Shown here: positions 34,261-42,404 of the stretch, piece after piece
How positions within the stretch are numbered: the stretch's first letter is position 1
How the letters are laid out: each line of letters begins with the position of its first letter
DNA from: Carnobacterium_A antarcticum
Lineage (GTDB): Bacteria; Bacillota; Bacilli; Lactobacillales; Carnobacteriaceae
Assembly (NCBI RefSeq): GCF_042658365.1
Contig: NZ_JBHSQC010000004.1
DNA length: 64,000 nucleotides
Reading direction: 5' to 3' (one strand)
The notes under the pieces: model-generated
Told to the model about the DNA's origin: nothing
Databases searched by the model: none
The model's input: the letters and a program-made list of their open reading frames with translations, nothing else
Translations under genes and position numbers: made by a program

Positions 34261-36309
34261 ATGAACACGAACACCGCAAAACGCAATCAGAAGAATACTC
34301 GATTTTGGGTAATCATCATCGCTGTCGTACTTGTTGCAGCCGTAATTGGCGGAGGGACTGGTTATTATTTCTGGGCTAAAAACCGTGATGAAAAAGCTGC
34401 ACAAGCGACAGTCGCTGCTTACGTTGCTGCTGTAGAAAAGCAAGACTATTCGGCAGTGAGTCAAATGGTTTCAGAATCTTCTCTAAAAGACATCAATTAC
34501 ACTAAAGAAGCTATGGTAGAACGTTACGAAACGGTCTATGGAGGAGTCGGAGCAGCGAATTTGACGGTAAAAGACTTGAAAGTAGCTTTAAATGATGCCA
34601 AAGACCAGTATGCTATTTCTTATACGGTTCAAATGGAAACGTCATTGGGACAATTAGACGATCAGGATTTTGCCACGACTATGAGCAAAGTAGAGGGAGA
34701 CTATCAATTAGATTGGACCACGCAATTGATTTTTCCAGATTTGGAACCCAATGACAAAATACGCTTAACAACTTCAGCTGGCGAACGAGGCGATATTTTA
34801 GCCGCAGATGGTACACCGCTTGCCACAGAAGGACAAGTATGGGAAGCCGGCATGCATCCTGTAGCTTTAGGAGAAGGCGAAGAAAAAACAGCTCAGTTGA
34901 AAAAAATCAGTGAAACATTCGATGTGCCAGTCGAACAGCTGGAAACCAGTTTGGCTGCAGAATGGGTGACCACAGATAGTTTTGTGCCGTTCAAAGTAAT
35001 CAGCGACAATGACACGCCTGAACTTGCAGGAGTTCTTTACCAAGAAAAATCGATGCGGAATTACCCGCTAAATGAAGCAACAGCACACTTGATCGGCTAT
35101 GTTGGCGCGGTTTCGGCAGAAGATATTGAAAAAGATCAGACCCTTCAAGAAGGCGATACGGTCGGAAAATCAGGATTGGAAGCTACTTTCGATAAACGAT
35201 TGCGTGGCCAAAAAGGCGGACGAATCGTGATCAATGATGAAAGCGATACGCTGAAAAAAGTTATGCAGGAATCCGAAGTAGAGAATGGGGAAGACATCAC
35301 GTTAACGCTGAATGCAGACCTCCAACAAGCGGCGTTTGATCAATTAGAGGGAGAAAGCGGCTCAGCTGTTTTTCTCGACCCAATAGATGGCAGTCTATTA
35401 GCGCTCGTGAGCACTCCTTCTTATGATGCTAACTTGATGACGGCTGGTATCAGTTCTGAAGAATACCAAGCCTATGCTGACGATCCGGCTAGTCCTTTCT
35501 TAGCCCGTTATGCAGCTGGATATGCACCTGGCTCTACCTTTAAAGTCATCACCGGCGCCATTGGTTTAGATGCTGGCATCACTATGCCAGAAAAAACACA
35601 TGAAATCGATGGGCTGCAATGGCAAAAAGATTCGTCTTGGGGCGATCATTTCGTAACGCGCGTTAGTGCTACACCAGTAGTGAACTTAGAAGATGCGCTG
35701 GTTTATTCCGACAATATTTATTTTGCCCAAGAAGCATTGGAAATGGGACAGAAAACGTATGAAGCCGGCTTAGCGAAATTTATTTTTGGCGAAGAGCTGA
35801 ACTTGCCGATCGCTATGAATGAAGCGCAAATATCTAATGACGGCAAATTGGCATCAGATGTTTTATTAGCAGACACTGCTTATGGACAAGGACAATTGTT
35901 AATGAATCCGATCCAACAAGCCGTTTCGTATACGCCTTTTGCAAATGAAGGAAAACTGGTTTACCCTAAATTAACGGCTGATCAATCAACGGCCGAACCT
36001 AAAGAAGCGATAACCGCTGAAGCTGCTCAAATCATTAAAGACGATTTGATCCAAGTAGTGGAAAATGCGAATGGAACAGCCCACAGTTTAGCTTCTATCA
36101 ACCAGAGCATTGCAGCTAAAACAGGTACTGCCGAAACAATAGAAGGCCAAACAGCAGAAGATGAAGCAGAGACCAATGGCTTCTTATTGACTTTTGATGC
36201 AGAAAACAGCAGCTATTTAATGGTCGCGATGATCGAAGGAAAATCCAGCGGAGACGTTACTAAAGCAATGAAACCAGTTTTAGAACAAATGGACACATTG
36301 CTTCCTTAA
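34261..36309 (+). CDS. Class B penicillin-binding protein with MecA_N domain (PBP5/PBP2a-like)
   Basis: 682-residue transpeptidase. Membrane helix 15-38, NTF2-like MecA_N domain about 44-155, dimerisation domain about 165-345, transpeptidase domain about 360-680. Catalytic S425 in STFK, SDN at 483-485 and KTG at 620-622 are all present. This domain order is that of enterococcal PBP5 and staphylococcal PBP2a, which have low beta-lactam affinity. Intrinsic reduced cephalosporin susceptibility is plausible but not shown. SD AAAGGAGG. Confidence 0.92.
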   Translation: MNTNTAKRNQKNTRFWVIIIAVVLVAAVIGGGTGYYFWAKNRDEKAAQATVAAYVAAVEKQDYSAVSQMVSESSLKDINYTKEAMVERYETVYGGVGAANLTVKDLKVALNDAKDQYAISYTVQMETSLGQLDDQDFATTMSKVEGDYQLDWTTQLIFPDLEPNDKIRLTTSAGERGDILAADGTPLATEGQVWEAGMHPVALGEGEEKTAQLKKISETFDVPVEQLETSLAAEWVTTDSFVPFKVISDNDTPELAGVLYQEKSMRNYPLNEATAHLIGYVGAVSAEDIEKDQTLQEGDTVGKSGLEATFDKRLRGQKGGRIVINDESDTLKKVMQESEVENGEDITLTLNADLQQAAFDQLEGESGSAVFLDPIDGSLLALVSTPSYDANLMTAGISSEEYQAYADDPASPFLARYAAGYAPGSTFKVITGAIGLDAGITMPEKTHEIDGLQWQKDSSWGDHFVTRVSATPVVNLEDALVYSDNIYFAQEALEMGQKTYEAGLAKFIFGEELNLPIAMNEAQISNDGKLASDVLLADTAYGQGQLLMNPIQQAVSYTPFANEGKLVYPKLTADQSTAEPKEAITAEAAQIIKDDLIQVVENANGTAHSLASINQSIAAKTGTAETIEGQTAEDEAETNGFLLTFDAENSSYLMVAMIEGKSSGDVTKAMKPVLEQMDTLLP

Positions 36310-36342
36310 ATATCCCTATTACAAGACGACAAGATGGGCAGA

Positions 36343-36371
36343 TTGCTATCGGATTCAAATTATGGTATCTT
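36343..36371 (+). promoter_or_regulatory. Promoter of CNNM/CorC-family gene
   Basis: TTGCTA, 17 bp, TATCTT with TGG before the -10. Confidence 0.6.
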
Positions 36372-36414
36372 TTATTAATTGAAAAACACACTATTTAGAA
36401 GGAGACAACGCTTT

Positions 36415-37743
36415 ATGAATTCAGACCCCGACAGTCAGTCGATGTTAGGACAGATTTTACTCATAGTTGCTTTAACAGCAATCAACGCATTTTTCGCATC
36501 TGCAGAAATGGCTTTTGTATCTTTAAACCAAGGGAAAGTAAGAGAAAAAGCCGCACAAGGCGACAAAAAATCCATTAATATTTTGAATCTGCTATCTGAT
36601 TCGGATAATTTTTTAGCAACGATTCAAGTAGCCATCACGTTAGCTGGATTTATTTCAAGTGCCTCGGCCGCTACTAGTTTTGCTACTCGTTTAGAACCTT
36701 ATTTAACAGCCGTACCAGGGGGAAAACAGTTAGCTGTGGTAGTCGTAACTATCATTTTGTCTTACATTACTTTGGTATTTGGCGAGTTGTATCCTAAACA
36801 AATCGCTTTGCAAAAAGCGGAAGAAGTAGCAGGCTTTACTGCTGGTACGATTCGAGTCGTTCAAGTAATTGCGACCCCTTTTGTAAAGCTGCTTTCATTA
36901 TCGACTAATTTATTGAAAAAAATAACACCGATCGATTTCTCGAAAAAAGAAGAAAAAATGACTCGTGACGAATTCCGTTCGTATTTGGAAAACAGTCAAA
37001 AAGAAGGAGCCATTGATATTGAACAATTTTCGATGTTAAAAGGTGTTTTGTCGATGGATACAAAAATGGCTAGAGAGATCATGGTGCCTCGAACAGATAC
37101 GTATATGATCGACTATGAGGATGGGAATGAACGAAACATCCCTTTACTATTGGATTGCACATATTCGCGTGTGCCCGTTTATAAATCAGATAAAGACAAT
37201 ATCATTGGAATCATCCATGTAAAGAACCTATTGAAAGCTTCCAGACATACAGCATTAGCTGAGATCGACCTCAAAGAGTTGTTGAATCCTCCGCTCTATG
37301 TGCCGGAAACGATTTTTATGGATGATCTGCTGTATGAATTAAAACGGACGCGCAATCAAATGGCGATTTTGAATGATGAGTATGGCGGTGTAGTCGGAGT
37401 GGCTACGCTTGAAGACTTATTGGAAGAAATCGTTGGCGATATTGATGATGAATACGATGAAACCTATAATATGATTGAACAGCTCACCGAAGATCGTTAC
37501 TTGGTGGACGGTTCTACACCTCTTTCAAAATTCAACGAGTTTTTTGAAACAGAAATCGAATCCAATGACGTAGACTCGATTGCCGGCTTTTTCATTATGG
37601 AATACGGCAGTATCCCTAACGTAGCAGAAAAAGCAGTGGTTAATTATGCAGATTATATTTTTACTTCAAATCAAATTGAAGGTTCCAGATTGGTGAACCT
37701 TTTCGTTGAACGGATCAATAAAGACGAAACCATCGAAGCTTAA
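36415..37743 (+). CDS. CNNM/HlyC/CorC-family membrane protein
   Basis: 442 residues. DUF21/CNNM membrane domain (about 10-190), a tandem CBS pair (about 205-325), and a C-terminal CorC/HlyC domain (about 345-430). Family members export Mg2+ or are called 'hemolysin C' for historical reasons. The start is ATG 36415 with AGAAGGAG ten bases upstream. A bidirectional-looking terminator follows. Confidence 0.88.
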   Translation: MNSDPDSQSMLGQILLIVALTAINAFFASAEMAFVSLNQGKVREKAAQGDKKSINILNLLSDSDNFLATIQVAITLAGFISSASAATSFATRLEPYLTAVPGGKQLAVVVVTIILSYITLVFGELYPKQIALQKAEEVAGFTAGTIRVVQVIATPFVKLLSLSTNLLKKITPIDFSKKEEKMTRDEFRSYLENSQKEGAIDIEQFSMLKGVLSMDTKMAREIMVPRTDTYMIDYEDGNERNIPLLLDCTYSRVPVYKSDKDNIIGIIHVKNLLKASRHTALAEIDLKELLNPPLYVPETIFMDDLLYELKRTRNQMAILNDEYGGVVGVATLEDLLEEIVGDIDDEYDETYNMIEQLTEDRYLVDGSTPLSKFNEFFETEIESNDVDSIAGFFIMEYGSIPNVAEKAVVNYADYIFTSNQIEGSRLVNLFVERINKDETIEA

Positions 37744-37753
37744 ATTTAAAATG

Positions 37754-37798
37754 ATCTGGCAAAAAAAACTGATACAGTTCTTTTTTGCCAGATTTTTT
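37754..37798 (+). terminator. Terminator after CNNM/CorC-family gene
   Basis: ATCTGGCAAAAAA / TTTTTTGCCAGAT then TTTTT. Confidence 0.88.
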
Positions 37799-37865
37799 AG
37801 ATTCTATCATTTTTTAGTACTTTTCAGAAGAAATAAAGAATTAGAACGTTCCGATTCTATTATAG

Positions 37866-38000
37866 GGTTTTGCGTACCTTAAGTCGAGTCTTACCGTGCA
37901 GTTAAGGCCCGCATTCTGGTTTTGCGTACCTTAAGCTCAGTCTCATTGTACAGTTAAGGTCCGTATCCTAGTTTTGCGTACCTTAAGACTGCTTTTCCAT
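37866..38000 (+). repeat. 52-bp tandem repeat array 2 (two and a half units)
   Basis: TTTGCGTACCTTAAG recurs with GCG at 37872, 37924 and 37976, exactly 52 bp apart. In units 1 and 2 CCTTAA pairs with a downstream TTAAGG (19-20 base loop). The third unit breaks off after CCTTAAG. Period and core are shared with array 1 at 19269-19440; the other 36 bp per unit are different. Confidence 0.85.
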
Positions 38001-38041
38001 CCTTCATATGGCACACAACCGTGTTTAGTACTAACCTGATC

Positions 38042-38077
38042 GGACCTTTTCGGCCGCAGCCGAAAAGACCCTTTTTA
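38042..38077 (+). terminator. Terminator-like hairpin after array 2
   Basis: CTTTTCGGC-CGCA-GCCGAAAAG with outer GG/CC and a CTTTTT tail. The upstream gene already has a terminator at 37754, so this one suggests an independent short transcript containing the array. Confidence 0.6.
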
Positions 38078-38173
38078 AAAGATGCTCATCTATAGATAGG
38101 ATCAGTTTATTCGTTTTTAACGCAATCCTAGTAAATAAAATGAATATATTCTATGATCTTGAATTTTTTTGCT

Positions 38174-38186
38174 AAAAGCGAACATT
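38174..38186 (+). promoter_or_regulatory. PurBox-like site before xpt
   Basis: AAAAGCGAACATT matches AWWWCCGAACWWT at 12 of 13 positions, about 65 bp upstream of the -35. It would place xpt-pbuX under PurR as well as the riboswitch. Confidence 0.45.
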
Positions 38187-38250
38187 GCATCATTTAATAA
38201 TATTAAAGTTCATGTTACTTAAGAATTAGATTAGAATTCGATGAAGATGA

Positions 38251-38279
38251 TTGACGATTTCAAAGGAAAAGCGTATATT
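38251..38279 (+). promoter_or_regulatory. Promoter of xpt-pbuX
   Basis: TTGACG, 17 bp, TATATT, 14 bp before the riboswitch aptamer. Confidence 0.78.
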
Positions 38280-38292
38280 CTTAATTACAACA

Positions 38293-38358
38293 ACTTATAT
38301 AATGCCAAAATATGGTTGGCAAGTTTCTACCCAGTACCGTAAATGCTGGACTATAAGT
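38293..38358 (+). ncRNA. Purine riboswitch, guanine-type
   Basis: P1 pairs ACTTAT with ATAAGT. The conserved core ATATGG, GGCAAGTTTCTACC and CCGTAAA is intact, with P2 TGCCA/TGGCA and P3 CCAG/CTGG. The base that distinguishes ligands is C38351 (GACTA), indicating guanine/hypoxanthine rather than adenine. A terminator at 38394-38448 is the expression platform. Confidence 0.93.
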
Positions 38359-38393
38359 AGGGAAAACAAACAATTTGAATGTCTTTTATTCAA

Positions 38394-38448
38394 TGGTCTT
38401 TTTTTCTTTGCTTAGGAACGGATAAGCGAAGAAAAAAGACCATTTTTC
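38394..38448 (+). terminator. Riboswitch-controlled terminator
   Basis: AATGGTCTTTTTT pairs with GAAAAAAGACCATT, inner CTTTGCTTA/TAAGCGAAG, then TTTTCTTTT. It lies between aptamer and xpt. Confidence 0.85.
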
Positions 38449-38506
38449 TTTTGCTGTGAAGTTCCGAGAAAATATAAAGAATGCTGAAAAAGGAAGGTTG
38501 GATAAA

Positions 38507-39094
38507 ATGAAATTATTGGAAGAACGTATTTTAAAAGATGGAACTGTCTTAGGAAAAGATGTATTAAAAGTAGACAACTTTTTAAACCACCAAATCGATC
38601 CGGTATTGATGCAAGAACTGGGCAATGCTTTTGCTGATTATTTTGCAGATCGAAACATCACCAAAATTTTAACGGTGGAAACATCTGGAATTGCTCCAGC
38701 CGTTTTTGCTGGTCTGGCTTTAGGAGTGCCGGTCGTTTTTGCGCGTAAGCACAAAAGTTTGACACTGACAGACAATTTATATTGTGCCAGCGTTTATTCT
38801 TTTACTAAAAACACAACAAATGAAATTGCGATTTCAAAAAACTTTTTATCTTCTGAAGACCACGTTCTTTTGATCGATGATTTCTTAGCTAATGGGCAAG
38901 CAGCTACAGGCTTGATCGATATTTGCCAACAAGCCGAAGCTTCGATCGCCGGTATCGGCATCGTGATTGAAAAATCTTTCCAAAGAGGGCGTCAAGAACT
39001 CGAAGCTCAAGGATTTGATATTCTTTCTTTAGCACGAATACGTGCTTTTGAAAATGGAATTGTTCAATTTGTCGAAGAAGAGGGGAGCCGTTAA
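38507..39094 (+). CDS. xpt: Xanthine phosphoribosyltransferase
   Basis: 195-residue purine salvage enzyme converting xanthine and PRPP to XMP. The start ATG 38507 follows AAGGAAGG; the frame upstream overlaps the terminator and is not used. PRPP-binding motif VLLIDDFLANGQA (about 125-137) and the N-terminal MKLLEERILKDGTVLG are typical. One base separates its stop from the pbuX start. Confidence 0.93.
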   Translation: MKLLEERILKDGTVLGKDVLKVDNFLNHQIDPVLMQELGNAFADYFADRNITKILTVETSGIAPAVFAGLALGVPVVFARKHKSLTLTDNLYCASVYSFTKNTTNEIAISKNFLSSEDHVLLIDDFLANGQAATGLIDICQQAEASIAGIGIVIEKSFQRGRQELEAQGFDILSLARIRAFENGIVQFVEEEGSR

Positions 39095-39095
39095 G

Positions 39096-40418
39096 ATGTT
39101 AACAAATGGGAAAGCCGCAGCTTTAGGCTTACAGCATGTATTGGCAATGTATGCAGGTGCCGTTTTAGTGCCGCTGTTGATTGGTGGAGCTCTAGGATTC
39201 AACTCTGAACAAATGACGTATTTGGTTTCAATTGATATCTTTATGTGTGGTGTGGCTACGTTGCTGCAATTATTTGTTAACCGTTACTTTGGCATTGGCT
39301 TACCCGTTGTTTTAGGGTGTGCTATGCAAGCTGTATCGCCATTGATTTTGATAGGTTCCACTGATGGCATTGGCGCGATGTACGGCTCCATCATTGCTTC
39401 AGGAATCTTCATTCTTTTATTCGCAGGTGTCTTTTCTAAAATCAAACGCTTCTTTCCGCCAGTTGTGACAGGTACTGTCATCACGGTGATCGGGTTGACT
39501 TTGATCCCAGTTGGAATTGAAAAAATGGGCGGAGGCTCCAGATTAGCCGCTGACTTTGGGTCGATGCGTTATTTATTTTTAGCTTTTCTGACGATCGCTA
39601 TCATTCTGGGAGTGCAATTGTTTGCTAAAGGCTTTATTCGCTCTTTAGCGATCATTGTCGGCTTGATCAGCGGAACAGCTGTTGCTGCTATCATGGGAAT
39701 GGTCAGCCTTTCTCCTGTTGCTGCCGCTTCTTGGTTTCATGTACCGCAACCCTTTTATTTTGGAGCACCTGTTTTTGAATGGTCTTCTATTTTAACAATG
39801 ATTTTGATTGCCCTAGTCAGCATGGTTGAGTCGACCGGTGTTTATTTTGCGCTAGGAGAGGTAACCGATAAAAAAATCGAAGAAGACGATTTAAAGCGCG
39901 GGTATCGTGCAGAAGGATTGGCGATCATTTTAGGCGGTATATTCAATACTTTCCCTTACACTGCTTTTTCACAGAACGTCGGCTTAGTGCAAATGTCAGG
40001 AATCCGGACACGTAAACCGATTTACTATGCGGCTGGTTTTTTGATGGTACTCGGGTTGGTACCTAAAATCGGCGCTTTCGCTACCATTATTCCTGAGCCT
40101 GTGTTAGGAGGCGCCATGATGGTTCTTTTCGGAATGGTAGCCACTCAAGGAATGAAAATGTTAGGCCGTGTTGATTTAAACCAAGATGGAAACTTGATGA
40201 TCGTAGCTGTCTCGCTTGGTCTAGGATTAGGCGTTACGGTTATACCAGAATTGTTTTCCGCTCTGCCGGCAGCAGTTCAAACCTTTACTGGAAACGGAGT
40301 GGTGGTTGCCAGTCTCACAGCCATTATCTTAAATATTGTTGTTCACCGCGGACATGAAGAAACTGTCGCTGAACTTCAAAAAGCTCCAACGAAAACGAAT
40401 GTGCAAGAAGCTCTCTAA
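39096..40418 (+). CDS. pbuX: Xanthine permease, NCS2 family
   Basis: 440 residues, about 12-14 membrane segments. Nucleobase-cation symporter 2 motifs LGLQHVLAMYAGAVLVPLLIGG, GIGLPVVLGCAMQAVSP and the NTFPYTAFSQNVGLVQMSG segment. The start is ATG 39096 with AGGGGAG in the end of xpt. Xanthine specificity is inferred from the xpt-pbuX pairing and riboswitch. Confidence 0.9.
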   Translation: MLTNGKAAALGLQHVLAMYAGAVLVPLLIGGALGFNSEQMTYLVSIDIFMCGVATLLQLFVNRYFGIGLPVVLGCAMQAVSPLILIGSTDGIGAMYGSIIASGIFILLFAGVFSKIKRFFPPVVTGTVITVIGLTLIPVGIEKMGGGSRLAADFGSMRYLFLAFLTIAIILGVQLFAKGFIRSLAIIVGLISGTAVAAIMGMVSLSPVAAASWFHVPQPFYFGAPVFEWSSILTMILIALVSMVESTGVYFALGEVTDKKIEEDDLKRGYRAEGLAIILGGIFNTFPYTAFSQNVGLVQMSGIRTRKPIYYAAGFLMVLGLVPKIGAFATIIPEPVLGGAMMVLFGMVATQGMKMLGRVDLNQDGNLMIVAVSLGLGLGVTVIPELFSALPAAVQTFTGNGVVVASLTAIILNIVVHRGHEETVAELQKAPTKTNVQEAL

Positions 40419-40435
40419 ACGAGTTTAAGCGGAAG

Positions 40436-40474
40436 AAGCCAGGACCGGTTCATGAAATGGTCCTGGCTTTTTTT
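40436..40474 (+). terminator. Terminator of xpt-pbuX
   Basis: AAGCCAGGACC / GGTCCTGGCTT then TTTTTT. Confidence 0.88.
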
Positions 40475-40592
40475 GTTTAATCAACAGTCAGAATATTGAG
40501 CAAGGTTTTTCTTGCTATTTGCATAAAGTTTGTTAGGCTTATAGGGAAATAAATTATTCACTACACTCAACACTGAAGGGGTCTTTTTATAA

Positions 40593-41177
40593 ATGGAAAC
40601 GAATATAGGGTTTTTAGCGTTAATTTTTGTCATCAATTTAGCTTATGTTGCACTGAACACGATTCGTTTTATGTTGACTATGAAGGGGTATCGACTGGTG
40701 GCTCCGCTTGTTTCGATGGTTGAGATCACGATTTATGTGGTGGGTCTAGGCTTAGTGCTTGATCGTTTGGACAACTTTTGGAATATTGCTGCTTACGCTA
40801 TAGGATATGGCGTAGGAATCGCGGTCGGAATTCGAATCGAAGAATACTTAGCACTCGGCTACATTATGGTGACGGCAATTGTACCGGATATCAAAAGCGA
40901 TATTCCTGAAAAATTGCGTCATCTTGGATATGGAGTCACCACAAGTTTTGCTTTTGGCCGAGAAGGCGACCGGTTAGTCTTAGAGATTTTGACCACTCGG
41001 AAATCAGAACGCAAATTATACAAACAAATCAATGAAATCGAACCAAAGACATTTGTTATTTCGTATGAACCGAAGTACATCAATGGCGGATTTTGGACCA
41101 AAAAAGTAAAAAAACGAAAAATTGCTTTAAAAAAATGGAGCGAAGCACAAAACACAGCAGAAAGCGAAAAAGAATAG
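40593..41177 (+). CDS. DUF2179 (UPF0316, YebE-like) membrane protein
   Basis: 194 residues. Three N-terminal membrane segments (about 5-90, with RIEEYLALGYI) and a cytoplasmic DUF2179 domain (about 95-165; TTSFAFGREGDRLVLEILTTRK). The C-terminus is basic. The function is unknown; other DUF2179 proteins are suspected nucleotide sensors. It lies 83 bp upstream of purK, as in some Firmicutes where yebE neighbours purine genes. Confidence 0.82.
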   Translation: METNIGFLALIFVINLAYVALNTIRFMLTMKGYRLVAPLVSMVEITIYVVGLGLVLDRLDNFWNIAAYAIGYGVGIAVGIRIEEYLALGYIMVTAIVPDIKSDIPEKLRHLGYGVTTSFAFGREGDRLVLEILTTRKSERKLYKQINEIEPKTFVISYEPKYINGGFWTKKVKKRKIALKKWSEAQNTAESEKE

Positions 41178-41189
41178 GAAGGCTGGACC

Positions 41190-41225
41190 ATGACAGATAC
41201 CGCATTTACTGCTAAACTAGAATGA
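41190..41225 (+). CDS. Possible 11-codon leader peptide before purK
   Basis: ATG-ACA-GAT...GAA-TGA, peptide MTDTAFTAKLE, with an ideal SD AGGAAGG seven bases upstream. It may be a leader peptide, a relic of a deleted gene start, or chance. Confidence 0.3.
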   Translation: MTDTAFTAKLE

Positions 41226-41260
41226 AGAAGAGAAAAAATAAATCGTATTAGAAAGTAGTG

Positions 41261-42388
41261 ATGATCTTGCCTCATTTAATCGTTCCTGGAAAAACTATCG
41301 GTATTATTGGCGGCGGACAATTAGGCCGCATGATGACTCTGGCAGCCAAGCAGCTGGGGTATCGCGTCGGTGTGCTAGATCCTGAAGCGGATTGTCCGAC
41401 AGCACAAGTAGCGGATTGGCAAATTGTCGCCAAGTACGATGATCAAGAAGCACTGATGGATTTAGCCATGAAGTGTGATGTCTTAACTTATGAGTTTGAA
41501 AACGTAGATGCAGATATGATCGATAATATAGAAAAAACAGTCTCAGTCCCTCAAGGCAGCGAACTGTTATCGATCACTCAAGATCGTTTATTAGAAAAAG
41601 CTTACTTAGAAATGAACAACATTAATTTAGCTCCTTATGCTACGATCATCAGTTTGCAAGATATCGAAGAAGCCGTTGCTTCGATCGGTTTTCCATGCGT
41701 CTTGAAATCGATCCGCGGCAGTTCTGAAGGAAAAGGCCAGTACGTTCTTTATAGCGAAGACAATATAGCAGAATGCGAAGAGCTATTGAGATTTGGAACC
41801 TGTGTCTTAGAGGCTTGGATTCCTTTTGAACGAGAATTGTCGGTCATGATCATCCGAAACGAAGCGGGAGAAGTAGCTACATTTCCAGTAACTGAAAACA
41901 TTTACCGCCGAAATATCTTGCATCAAAGTATCGTACCGGCCCGCATTCAAGATGAAGTAGCGGAAGAAGCCGTTCGGATCGCTGCAACGATTGCTGAGAG
42001 CCTGAATTTAGTGGGTTCATTAGGAGTGGAATTGTTTTTGACTTCGTCAGGAGCACTATACGTCAATGAGCTAGTGCCTAGACCGAACAATGCAGGACTC
42101 TACAGCATTGAAGCTTGTTCTATATCGCAATTCGAAGCTCATATCCGAACCATTTGCGGATGGCCTTTGCCAGAAATTGAATTGCATTCTAAAGCAGTGA
42201 TAACCAATATTTTAGGTGAACACTTAGAAGGTGCAAAATTGCAGATTCAACTAAAACCTGATTGGCATTTTCATTATTATGGTAAAAAAGGAACCGTTAA
42301 GGGCCAAAAAATGGGACATATCACAGTTTTGACGGATGATATTGAAAAAACTTTAGCCACTATCAATGATACCGGCGTATGGGGATAG
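41261..42388 (+). CDS. purK: N5-carboxyaminoimidazole ribonucleotide synthase
   Basis: 375-residue ATP-grasp enzyme converting AIR, bicarbonate and ATP to N5-CAIR. N-terminal GIIGGGQLGRMM, ATP-grasp region with CVLKSIRGSSEGKGQYV and ELSVMIIRN, and NELVPRPNNAGLYSIEAC. It acts before PurE, which is not encoded nearby. The start is ATG 41261 (GTG 41258 is two bases too close to the SD). The purB start follows 16 bp after the stop. Confidence 0.93.
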   Translation: MILPHLIVPGKTIGIIGGGQLGRMMTLAAKQLGYRVGVLDPEADCPTAQVADWQIVAKYDDQEALMDLAMKCDVLTYEFENVDADMIDNIEKTVSVPQGSELLSITQDRLLEKAYLEMNNINLAPYATIISLQDIEEAVASIGFPCVLKSIRGSSEGKGQYVLYSEDNIAECEELLRFGTCVLEAWIPFERELSVMIIRNEAGEVATFPVTENIYRRNILHQSIVPARIQDEVAEEAVRIAATIAESLNLVGSLGVELFLTSSGALYVNELVPRPNNAGLYSIEACSISQFEAHIRTICGWPLPEIELHSKAVITNILGEHLEGAKLQIQLKPDWHFHYYGKKGTVKGQKMGHITVLTDDIEKTLATINDTGVWG

Positions 42389-42404
42389 AAAGAGGGAAAA
42401 GAGC

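Noticed and set aside
19269..38000. 52-bp arrays considered as CRISPR
   Set aside because: The constant core is only about 15-20 bp, the intervening 30-odd bases are similar within an array, only three units exist, and no cas genes are near.
38293..38358. Adenine-sensing version of the purine riboswitch
   Set aside because: The discriminating base is C (GACTA), not T, and the downstream genes are xanthine/guanine salvage genes.
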